A stretch of DNA of 64,000 bases from Astragalus membranaceus. Its lineage: Eukaryota > Streptophyta > Magnoliopsida > Fabales > Fabaceae. Shown here one piece after another: positions 43,123 to 52,967 of this stretch (positions are counted from its first letter, which is position 1; the number at the start of each line of letters is the position of its first letter). The position numbers and the translations under genes were made by a program. The notes under the pieces are model-generated. The model worked only from the letters and a program-made list of their open reading frames with translations, searched no databases and was not told the origin of the DNA. The stretch lies in contig CM076849.1 of assembly GCA_039519185.1 (NCBI GenBank), positions 806,001 to 870,000 on the forward strand, read 5' to 3'.

Positions 43123-43868
43123 CAATCAACAACACGCCAGATTGATTGGTTAATTCAATTCTCTTCTTCCCAACTTTTTTGTTTTTACATCTCACACCCG
43201 TCAACCGCTTTCAGACGACACAATATTTTTCCCCAATAACGTCTTCAACGCGATGTTGCTTCAAACGCTCAGAATTTCTCTATATTATTTTCAAAGAAAA
43301 TTAAATTTGCGAGTCTTCTTTATTATTATTATATATAAAAAGAGGGGTCGGAGTTTTACTTTTTTATAATAATCTAAAGAAAAGAAAAGAACCTCTCATC
43401 CCTCTCGATCTCGAGAATAGAAAATCAACAGTTGACTTTGATTATTGGAACATTATTACATCATATGGTTACCCTTTCCTTCGCCAAAAGAATCCTGCAA
43501 GCGGGCAAGTTGAATAATGATAGGGTTCGTACGTGGAAGAACAATGATAACTGACCTCCGCCCATGCAGACCTTCGTTCCTATGCTGAATCAGGTGACCA
43601 TTTTTTTGACATTATTCGTACGTTACTTAAAGTGAATCAAAGAATGTATGTGCGTGCCCATATTAATCAATTCAGTTATTAATTAATTACAATTACAAGT
43701 TTTAACTCTAAACTTGCCTTTTATGCTTAGAGCAGTGCTCTTATTGCCAAGCATAGCAGCGCAAAGAACACATCAAAGGAAATTGACCAATCAAAGCCCA
43801 TACATCAGTTGAGAGTACATTTTCTCCAGTCCGGGAGTATGGGAAGGGTTGGTTGACCTTGCCTTGGT
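43123..43868. other. Upstream region of the polyamine transporter gene
   Basis: It should contain the promoter and 5'UTR on the minus strand. Visible are an (ATT)-like tract near 43320 and the palindromic 'tcgatctcgaga' near 43405. No other gene is seen. LINE-derived sequence begins near 43869. Confidence 0.45.
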
Positions 43869-44215
43869 AGATTGTTGCGGTGGAAACCACTGTCGAAAGG
43901 GTGGGTTGACCTGAATTGCAATGGTGTGGTCACAAATCATGGGGAATCAACAGCAATTGGAGGTTGTGTTGGTGATGAGTTGGGGAATTTCATCTTTGGA
44001 TTCGTGTCGGACGCAAGGACATGCTCCATTACCGAAGCAGAAATTAGAGCTATCTACACAGGTCTCTAGTTGCTATATATCAGGGGCTACTTTTCCTTTG
44101 TTGTTGAGTCAAACTCAATGACGACTATTAATTTGATTTGGTCAGTGTGCTCTTCGCAGCACCCTCTTTTTCAGTTGATTTCTTCCATCCTGAGCCCTCT
44201 TGCTGATGCCACTGT
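43869..44215 (+). pseudogene. LINE RNase H fragment
   Basis: The plus strand encodes RWKPLSKGWVDLNCNGVV, then GGCVGDELGNFIFGFV and TEAEIRAIYTGL. After a frameshift it continues VVESNSMTTINLIWSVCSS. This is the RNase H (RVT_3) domain found at the end of plant LINE ORF2. It is broken by a stop and a frameshift. Its neighbour on the right is LINE sequence in the opposite orientation. Confidence 0.7.
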
Positions 44216-44940
44216 ATAGAAGGTTTGAAGGTGTCATCCGTGTTAAGTGCAACCCACTCGTGTATAGAAGGTTTGGTCATGACCCTATGAACTTGAATTT
44301 TTTTATTATACTCTTCTGCGACTCAGATAACTTCGCACCACGACCACTTGTGGCCTTACAAAATCCTCATCATGAAGCTCTTCATTCCTCCAAGACCATA
44401 GAGCATGACCAGTAATGGCCCACGCCGCTCACCAATCAAGATAGGAAGAATACCCCGTATCTTCAAACAAATTGGTGATAATCCAAGAACATAGATCCCC
44501 ACCAAAGAGTACGTCCCTAACATCTGAGCTCATTAAATTGCTCCAGATTGCCAAAGCCAGGGGCAGTCTCAGAGAACATGTATTGTGGATTCAATTGTAA
44601 TGGTTGCAAAAAGGCCCTCCAATCTTCACCTTATACTTCCTCTGATTGGTCATCAATCAATCATGCTAAACTAGCCAAAGAAAGTGACGCACACACTCCA
44701 TCATCGCCGGCTTCCATAAGTGCTCTCAACCATATATCGGAAGCCATAAAGCAACTTGTAAGCGACATCAACTGAGCACTCACCTTGATTCTTCCTAGGC
44801 GAAAGACAAACATCCTCACTCGCATTTGCAATTGGGGGAGCAATGGCAATAAGGTGATTGGCGAGGCTACGAGGCAACCAAGTCTCAACTAGAGCCAAAT
44901 TCCACTCACCACTAGGAGCAATCACATCAACCACAACACA
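44216..44940 (-). pseudogene. LINE fragment (zf-RVT region) in opposite orientation
   Basis: On the minus strand the frame near 44930 encodes DVIAPSGEWNLALVETWLP, then YKLLYGFRY. Further down come weakly readable pieces typical of the zinc-binding region after a LINE reverse transcriptase. Many stops interrupt it. Together with the RNase H piece it looks like one scrambled LINE insertion or two independent ones. Confidence 0.55.
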
Positions 44941-45358
44941 GTTTTTTTGAGTTCATCCGAGATATAAACAGAAAATTTTCAACTTTCACCCCATTGAAAT
45001 CCAGCTTTTCATGTTTCATCCATCCTTTATTTTTTCCAAGCTTCAGCATCTTTTTATGTTTTTCTGTTTCCGATGTTTTTGTTCATTTGTATCAAGAGAA
45101 TCGAGTTGGTATTTCCAAAGCCTACATTGTAATTTCACTTGTAAGTTGTAATTTTCTTATTTTTGCTAAAACACGCCCAATCAACATCCTATAGACTCAC
45201 TGTATTGCCAACAAAGTCAAAAATCCTGGGACTCTCCAGAGTAGTATCCAAATATCAAACAAAGTATTTTAAAAGGCACTAGTTCAAAATTCAAATACAC
45301 AAAAGCTACAAAAGGCACTGTATAGAACTATTGACAGTCTCCAGAACTACACGAACCT

Positions 45359-46150
45359 TCAGGCTTCAGCTTGATCGTCTCCGGAGGCAAGGTGTTGAAG
45401 TGGTCGAAGTAGTGGAGGCTCGCCGAATTTGAGTAAATAGGCAATTTCATAAACAGGACGTAATTGTAGAATAAGTTGAGCATCCAAGTAAGCATCGCAA
45501 GAGAAACACCAAACTGACAGATCACTGTTTGTTTTGTTTCACAAATTGCATCAAATCAGCACAGGTATAATTAAATAGTACTAATTTTGGATGGCAGAGG
45601 AAAAGAAGTACACCTGAAACTGAGGGCAACGCTGTGATTTGTCTGCTGAAAATGGTGGAGCATATGCCTGTTCACAAAACGGCTGCACAGCACCTCCTTA
45701 CACGACAAACACAACCAGTTTTCACTCCGGTGTTCGCACCTGTTCTCTCACCAATTCAGTTGGTTAGGTTACTACTCCAACACAACATTTTTATCCTATC
45801 TAATTGATTTGGAATAATACCCATAATAAATAACCTAAGTGGTTTGATATGAAAGAACAAAAAAAAAACGAACCTGTTGCAGGGAGTGTCAGGGGTTGGA
45901 ATGTGGATAAGATCGGAGGATAAGGAGCTCAGATGATCGCATGAAGTTCGAGCATCCACCCACCCTGATTCTGAGCCATGGATTAAGTCGTAATCTTCTT
46001 CACACAATATTCCCTGATTATCATGTCAAAAGTATACATTTTGAAACACTTCAGATGAAAATTCAGAATCAAAAAGAGAGTAAGAGGTTTTGGGAGAAAA
46101 GGGAAAAGAAGGTGTATCAATACCGGTAGAGAAGAAGATGATGAAGCCAT
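45359..46150 (-). CDS. Small UBP-type zinc-finger protein, four exons
   Basis: Exons 46150-46124, 46013-45874, 45739-45614 and 45524-45359 are joined at GT-AG borders with consistent phase: 459 bp, 152 residues. The protein is essentially one zf-UBP domain. Metal-ligand parts are ARTSCDHLSSLSSDLIHIP, CNRCE at the exon 2-3 join, WLCLSCKEVLCSRFVNRHML, HHFQQTNHSVALSFSDLSVW and CFSCDAYLDAQ. Such domains bind the free C-terminus of ubiquitin in deubiquitinases and HDAC6-like proteins; here it stands alone with no protease or deacetylase. It ends with a short acidic tail (SGDDQAEA). Plants have small proteins of this type whose function I do not know. A copy of its exon 1 and promoter lies at 52396-52469 and 63039 onward. 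Confidence 0.8.
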
Positions 46151-46206
46151 GAACTTTGCGATGCCAAGATGTTTCGCTCTTCGCTTATTGCTACTATAAC
46201 TATACT

Positions 46207-47194
46207 TAGAGCTGTCAATTTGGCCCATATGGGCCAGCCCAGCCCCAGCCCCACGTGGCCCTAGGGCTAAAAGGCCCATAGGCCAAAAAGCCCACATTTC
46301 ATAAGCCCACATGGCCCCAAGCCCCAGTGGGCCAGGGCCAGCCCCAAGGCCCTTAATTTTTTGTTTAATTTTGTGGATGGTTGTGATCCATCCAATATAT
46401 TTTTTAAATCCATTGGATAATTATAAAAATACTTTTTAACAAAAAAAATAAATTTCAAGTTTTCAGTTTTTTTTCAAATTCAAAAACTATATATATATAT
46501 ATATATATATAATTTTTTTATGCTAAATTGCAGACTACTACCATGAAGTCATATTATATTCACATACTTGAAAAGTTCTTGTTTTACACAATACCACCAA
46601 AATGCAACCTATGAGTGTCCATTGCTAGAAGCAATATTACAGGGGAAGCAAGGGAAAGAGTGAAGTAAGATTGCTCACATTCCCATCATTGAAATCAACT
46701 ACGAACTATCAAATGAGAGAGTGTCGTGTGACTTGTGTCATGGTGAGTCACTGAAATACTACTTTCTTATTCGTTTGTTATTATCCCATCAATTTTCTTT
46801 TTCTTTTCCTCACTCCAATTTATTTTTTGTTATTTTCAACAGTCACATAGAGTATATTCTTTAAAAGCAAAACATACGGTTGTGAGCATAGAAAAAAATT
46901 ATAATAATGATGATAATTCATCTTTCCAATTTTTATGATGTGAGTTTTTATTGTACCATTTGCCAGTGATGCTTGTTATTAACTCTTAGAAGTTATACTC
47001 ATTTCAAGTAATTGATATTCCATTTTAGTTTTTTTCCATTTGTTTTAACACATTCAGTGATGCTAAATTGCAGGAGCGCCGCCGTGAGATCGCGGAGAGC
47101 CGTCGTCCGCCGCCGTGGGGTCGCCGGAGAGCCGTCGTGGGGCCGCCGGAGAGCCGCCCGGCACCACCTCCATATTTAAATATAAATATATTTA

Positions 47195-47240
<46 letters not shown>

Positions 47241-47780
47241 CTATTATATTATATATAACTATATATATATTATATTTATACATTTACAGATATTAAAATA
47301 TAAATAAAAAAATATGAAGTATAAAAATATATTAAAATGATGTTTAAAAGTATTTTTTACTAATAAGAATATTTTTTTAGTGAAAGATTTTTTATGTTTT
47401 AAAAATATAAAGGAGGTGGTAGTGATGGTGGTGGTGGTGGTGGTGGTGGTGGTGAGAAGAAAAAGGAGGTGGTGGTGGTGGTGAGTGGGAGATGGTGATG
47501 GTGGTAATGGTTGTGGTGAGAGAGAGAATGAGGTGGTGGTGAGAGTGATGGAGAAGAGGAATGGGGTAAAAGAATGAAAGAGAGGTGTAAGTAGTAGGAA
47601 AAGAATGATAAAAAAAAATTGGGGGCCAACCCACAAAGCCCTGGCCCCAACCCACTAAAAAATTGAAAATGTGGGTTGGGGCTAAAAAAAGCCCCATTAA
47701 TAAGGGGCTGAAATATTTGGGGCTAAATTAGGGGGCCAATGGGGCTGGGCTTGGGGCTTGGGGCCAAATTGACACCTCTA
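46207..47780. mobile_element. hAT-like element upstream of the zinc-finger gene
   Basis: The ends are TAGAGCTGTCAATTTGGCCC and, reversed, TAGAGGTGTCAATTTGGCCC. An exact 8-bp duplication ACTATACT flanks it (46199-46206, 47781-47788). Copy B near 63083 has the uninterrupted site. Length 1574 bp, no transposase. Contents: (AT)n tracts at 46488-46511 and about 47200-47235, a (GGT)n block at 47411-47500 and a GC-rich block at 47070-47165 with repeated 'cgccggagagccg'. A 14-bp direct repeat 'atgctaaattgcag' at 46520-46533 and 47060-47073 may bound a nested insertion. Confidence 0.85.
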
Positions 47781-47882
47781 ACTATACTACTCACGGACTC
47801 ACGGTCGTGCGGTGTAAGCTTCATTTTTCGCTTACATTTTAATAAAATAAAATTGATTATTAATAATGATTTAATTTATATA

Positions 47883-48918
47883 GGCTAAATAGCACTTTTG
47901 GTCCTTTATCTTTGCTCCAGATTTCACTTTGGTCCTTTATCTTTTTTTTGGTCCGTTTTGGTCCTTTATCTTTCATTTTCGTTTCATTTTGGTCCCTCAC
48001 GTATTATTTAATTCAATTAAAACATTAAAAACATTAAAACAATTAAAACAATTAAAACAATTACAAAAATAAAACATAAAACCCTCCCCCCACCGTCTAC
48101 CACCACCCCCCACCGTCCACCCACCACCACCCCCCACCGTCAACCACCACCCACCACCAGATCTGTCTCTCTCTCACCATGAACCCCTCCCCCCTCCCCC
48201 ACCGTGAACCCCTCCCCCCTCCCCCCACCGCTGCGCACCCCCTCTCTCCCCTCTCTCACGGTTATGGAGTTCTCCCACGAGGTAGGGGCTGTAATTGTTC
48301 AAATTGACGCCATAATCGAACTCAGGGGGAAATTTCGAGTTGAAAGGTGGAGTTTGGGGTCCAATCGCAGAGAGAGGAGTGAGAACGTGTGAGAGGAAGA
48401 AGACGGGTCGGGTCGTGTGAGAGGAAGAAGACGGGTCGTGGGCTCTGGGTGCGCAGCGGTGGGGGGAGGGGGTGCGCAGCGGTGGGGGTGGGGGGAGGGG
48501 GGAACGGTGGGGGAGGGGGTGCGCAGCGGTGGGGGTGGGGGGAGGGGGGAACGGTGGGGGAGGGGGTGCGTAGCGGTGGGGGGTGGGGGAGGGGGGAGGG
48601 GGTGCGCAGCGGTGGGGGGAGGGGGACAGTGGGGGGAGGGGTGGACGGTGGGGGGAGGTGGTGGGTGGTGGTTGACGGTGGTTGACGGTGGTGGGTGGTG
48701 GTGGACGGTGGGGGGATGGGTTTATGTTTTATTTTTGTAATTGTTTTAATTATTTTAATTGTTTTAATGTTTTTAATGTTTTAATTGAATTAAATAATAC
48801 GTGAGGGACCAAAATGAAACGAAAATGAAACATAAAGGACCAAAACGAACCAAAAAAAAGATAAAGGACCAAAGTGAAATCTGGAGCAAAGATAAATGAC
48901 CAAAAGTGCTATTTAGCC
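47883..48918. mobile_element. MULE-like element with long G/C-rich inverted repeats
   Basis: The ends are GGCTAAATAGCACTTTTGGT and the matching complement. Inverted arms of more than 200 bp extend inward into C-rich (48080-48240) and G-rich (48440-48720) arrays. A 9-bp duplication ATTTATATA flanks it (47874-47882, 48919-48927), the MULE hallmark. Copy B near 63178 has the empty site. The G-rich arm is a tandem array of units around 'gtgcgcagcggtggggg'. A non-repeated core (48250-48420) starts 'atggagttctcccacgagg' and may be captured host sequence. No transposase. Confidence 0.85.
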
Positions 48919-48930
48919 ATTTATATACAC

Positions 48931-49330
48931 AATAGAGTGTATCGCTTTTAATACCCCTCAAAAATTTAAACTTTTCAGAATTACCTTAAAAGAGGATAAT
49001 TCCGAAAACCAATTTTTATAATTTTCCGGAATCACCTCAAAATTGACTTCCGGAAATACCTCTTTTGAGGTAATTCCGGAAAGTTCTAAACTAAAGTTTT
49101 CCAGAATTATGCTCTGTTGAGGTAATTCCGGAACACATTTTTTTTAAAGATTTCCGGGATTACCCCAAACAACATAATTCTGGAAGTCAAAAAATGTGTT
49201 CCGGATTTTATGTGTTTTGGCGTAATTCCAGAAGCAAAAAAATGTGTTTCGGAATTATGTGTTTTCGGAAATTTTTTGAGGAATCAGGGGTAAAATCGTC
49301 CGTTTGGTGAATTATGGGGGTACAGGGTAT
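48931..49330. repeat. Repeat block with TTCCGGAA-type palindromes
   Basis: Irregular repetition of 'attccgga', 'tccggaat' and 'cctcttttgaggtaattccgg'. The same block is in copy B (63190-63610) and an inverted relative at 51430-51850. It ends with 'gggtacagggtataat'. Confidence 0.75.
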
Positions 49331-49858
49331 AATAGAGGGGGTACAAAAAAAAAAGCCTAGGTGTATGCATGTTGTACACTATCTACTAATCACATGATGA
49401 CGCATCATTAAAGAGAAACTGGTCAATTGGTAACCACCACTCCACCAGTCAATTGGTAACCAACCACTTCATGAATTGTGAATGGTAGTGGTTGTAAAAG
49501 TCTATACACCTATTGTGTATATAAATTAAACTCTATTAATAATTAATAATTGATTTTAGAAAAATAGAATTGTATTTGACAATGGTATTTTAAAGAATTT
49601 AATTTACATACACAATAGGTGTATAAGTGTTTTATATCATCTATCAACTACAAGTTGACACGTCATTAAAAATAAATTGGTCAATTAGTAGTCACTTTAT
49701 ATGTCAACCATACTATGAATTGTTATTGATTGTGGTTGTAAAAAGGTTTTTCGCAAATCTTAAAAGTGATTTTGAAAATATGATAAATGTTGAATCAATT
49801 TTGGTGTATAAATTTCTCTAATTTTGCGGGTTCATACCAAATTTAATTTTAGCCTTTA

Positions 49859-52395
49859 CAATGAACTATTGACTTCTAGCAAACAATTTTATCAACTCAA
49901 TCTCTTTTTTTTTCATCGTGATTCTGTAACACAAACACATAAACGATACCTTACAATTATATTCATCTTGTCTTTCTCTCAAAATTAATTCTGAGGTTCT
50001 TCATAATCTTAACCAAATAGACATTAAAAGCTACTCCCTCTGAAACAAAATATAAGTAAAAATGGGTCAACAAAGCTACTCACATGAGTGGTCCAGGTTT
50101 CGTCCCTTGTTGTGGTCCCATATGTAACTCAAAAGCTCAATTTGTGGCTAGTTTCCCATGTAACAACTTACGAGCAACTACTTAGGGTAACTAGCTTAGG
50201 GTTTGGCATATGGCCTTCGAAGGCAAATATTCTTGCTTTACCTCCTCTTTTGATTGAGATGGATTCTCTTGCAGTGGTTAACGTGGCCAACTTGAAGGAA
50301 TCTGCTTGTTTATTTCTCAATATTGCTTAACAAGGCATTGAAGTTATTGGACCCCTAGAATTGGGATTGTTCTCCATTTCACGTTTACTATGAAGAGAGT
50401 CTGGGAGAATATGTTTTAGCCACCCTAAGTTAGTTAAGAGATTTTTGTGTGCCTATTCTCGTGGATGCTTCCCCATGCTATCTCTCATTTTAGAGAAAGA
50501 TACTCGGGGAGCATCTTGCGTTCTCTTAGTTAGAAATGACTGAATGGGCTCGTAGGCTTGATCCAATTGTAAATTGGGTCGAGGCAAGCTCCAATTGATA
50601 ATAAGTTAAGTATCCCTATTTTCTATTAAAATGCATAACAACTAGGCCTAACATATCTTAGAAAGCCAACCAAACAATGCTAAAAAAATCGGGTTCGATC
50701 CCCGGCGATGGAACAAATTGGAGTCAGATTTTACTTACCTCCCGACCGAACTCTGGATTATTCAGAGCCTCGTTCCCCAGAACACCGGAGGGGGATCAAA
50801 GACCTCTAGACAATAGACCCTTTTGGGCCCCAATGCCCTTCCTGGACCGAGTTGCATGCTGAACCATATCTGCAATAGACCCGAATGACCCGGTCGGGTT
50901 TTATGGGAAACCCGGTGACGCAAACGGTCACGCGATCCGAATCGGGTCTTGCTATTTTTTAAACAGGAGTTGAACACGAGACTCATGGCTGATCAGTAGC
51001 TTGCACCACCTTACAATTGTTGACAAAGTGTTGCATTTATACAATATATAATATATAGTAATAACATTGCTAAAGCCTTAATCTTCCATTTGTTAAAGTT
51101 GTGTTTTTTTCTTTTATATGTTATATAATATATTTATGTCTCACATAAAAACTAATTATACAGCCCATTAAAATAGCTTTGCTAATTATGTTCCACAATT
51201 TTATGTTTAGCCCTCACATAGATATATTTTTAATAATAAATGTATACAAGACAATATATTTATGATTTTACGCATATTCTTTTATTATTAAATTAATATA
51301 TCGTATTATTTTTAATGTGTCCAAGTCATGTTGTCCGACGAAAGACCCAGTCAGCCAATGCTTTGACTGGGTCGATGACCGGTCTGAGTCTAATAACATT
51401 GGAAAAAAAACTATGCAAAAGTGACCATATTATTTTGGGTTTTGTCTTTTGTACCCCCCTCATTATACCCTATACCCCCCAAATTGACCAAACTACCAAT
51501 TTTACCCTAACTTTTCAACAAATTTCCAAAATTACGTATTAAAACATAATTCTGGAACGTATTTTTTTGATTTTTCCAGAATTACGTGAAAAAATTCCGG
51601 AATTATCACAAAAATGGCTTCCAAAAGTATGTAAAAGGAGGTATTTCCGAAATTCCCAAAAAAAATGGCTTCCGGAATTACGTAGAAAATGGGGATTTTC
51701 GGAATGGACTTTTACCCACGGTTTTATCCGTAGGTAAAAGGTTTTTATCAAAAAAATGTACTTTTACCCCGGTTTGGTCCGTAGGTAAAAGTTTTTTTCC
51801 AAAATTACTTTCCGGAAGTATGATATTTCCGGAAATCCACCGATTAAATTTATATCTGAACTGAACCTTAAGGTGATTGTCAATGTCTTCTCAAACGCAC
51901 GATTATGGACTTTCTGGATATAAGGTGATTGATGATGAGAAAAGATTAAAACAATCAGTTGGTAATTAGCCAATAACATCGAGGTGAGTCGCGCTACCTT
52001 CAACTGATATAAACTCCAATCAGCTGTAAACAGTTACAAAAATGAGTTTAGAGCATTTGGTACTTTATTTTCAATTTGTCATACTGTATAACTTCTTAAG
52101 GAGTTGAAAAGGAATAAACATGATCCACGAAATTTGGCTTAAGGACTTGTACAGTTAGGTAATAGGATAAACATAATGAAACAATTCAAAGTCCATAAAC
52201 GGGTGAAATTAGTTTCCCTATTCTTCCGGAAATGTTGTTCCCCATGCTTTCTTTCCGGAACATAACAGCAACAATTCTTCCCGGCACTTTTCATTTCATT
52301 TCATCAAAACGTTTTTTAGTTCCGGGCTTTTACATGACAAAACCGTAGCTAAAAGTCATTTTTTATAACAGTAACTTTTACCTACGGACAGAAAC
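49859..52395. other. Repeat-rich spacer between the two duplication copies
   Basis: No intact gene. 50088-50330 (+) has a weak LINE RNase H-like frame (LGFGIWPSKANILALPPLLI, then EMDSLAVVNVANL), low confidence. 50660-51000 is GC-richer, with a tRNA B-box-like 'gggttcgatcccc', but no cloverleaf. 51430-51850 carries the inverted TTCCGGAA block. 51720-51795 and 52340-52395 contain 'ttttacc.acggt.t..tccg' motifs in both orientations, another decayed foldback repeat. Confidence 0.45.
51430..51850. repeat. Inverted relative of the TTCCGGAA block
   Basis: It begins 'gtacccccctcattatacccta', the complement of the end of the block at 48931-49330, and continues with 'ttccggaattac' and 'acataattctggaa'. 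An independent diverged copy in opposite orientation, probably the same transposon family. Confidence 0.6.
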
Positions 52396-52469
52396 CGTAA
52401 GAGGTTTTGGGAGAAAAGAGAAAAGAAGGTGTATCAATACCGGTAGAGAAGAAGATGATGAATGAATTC
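52396..52469. repeat. Segmental duplication, copy B, left part
   Basis: Matches 46080-46147 (intron 1 start and exon 1 of the zinc-finger gene, minus strand). It is cut by the Tat element; AATTC at 52465-52469 is the left target duplication. Confidence 0.88.
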
Positions 52470-52904
52470 TGTTATGGTAATATGTCTTAATAATAATTGC
52501 ACCCCTCATTTAGGGCCCATTAACAATTTGGCCCATTAACAGCCCAACCAAATCAACGGCTCAGATGTCTTCTCAAGATCGGTTGGCTCAGAATAAACAA
52601 CACAAACACATTCAAACTCTATAAATACCCCATTCAATGCTCATTAATGGTAAGCACTTTTTAACCAAACACTTATTCTCTCAAATACTGACTTAAGCGT
52701 CGGAGTATCATTGCAGGTACAACCTCGCCCTCCAAGATCGAACATCTCAAGATCGAACACCTCAACATCGCCTCTCAAGGTCGAACTTCTCCAGGTCGAA
52801 CAAAACCTTCCTCTCAAAGCCCGAAGACAAAGATAGAATCAAGGACGAAATATCTACCAACTGCATAATATCGATCCTCAAGATCGGAAGCACGGTACAG
52901 AACA
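52470..52904 (+). repeat. 5' LTR of the Tat element
   Basis: TGTTATGGTAATATG...GTACAGAACA with a TATA box TATAAATA at 52620-52627. The 3' third is rich in 'aagatcgaac' and 'aggtcgaac' short repeats. Confidence 0.95.
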
Positions 52905-52967
52905 TTGGCGACCACAGTGGGAGAAACCAATACCCGATTTTTCTCACCATCTCCTTGAACTTATTGA

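Larger units (their letters stand above)
46080..49858. repeat. Segmental tandem duplication, copy A
   Basis: Without its two insertions (46207-47780 and 47883-48918) this stretch matches 52396-52464 plus 63039-64000. Shared landmarks are 'gaggttttgggagaaaa', 'ctcacggactcacggtcgtg', the TTCCGGAAT repeat block and 'aatggtattttaaagaattt'. It starts in intron 1 of the zinc-finger gene and covers exon 1 and upstream DNA. The right end cannot be fixed because copy B runs out of the window. Confidence 0.88.

Noticed and set aside
47259..47697. Pro/His/Thr-rich overlapping minus-strand frames
   Set aside because: They are translations of the (GGT)n simple repeat within the hAT element.
48389..48740. 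Gly/Arg-rich plus-strand frames
   Set aside because: They read the G-rich array in the arm of the MULE-like element, with no conserved domain.
50690..50720. tRNA B-box-like 'gggttcgatcccc'
   Set aside because: No A box, acceptor stem or anticodon arm can be formed around it; at best an old SINE-like remnant.
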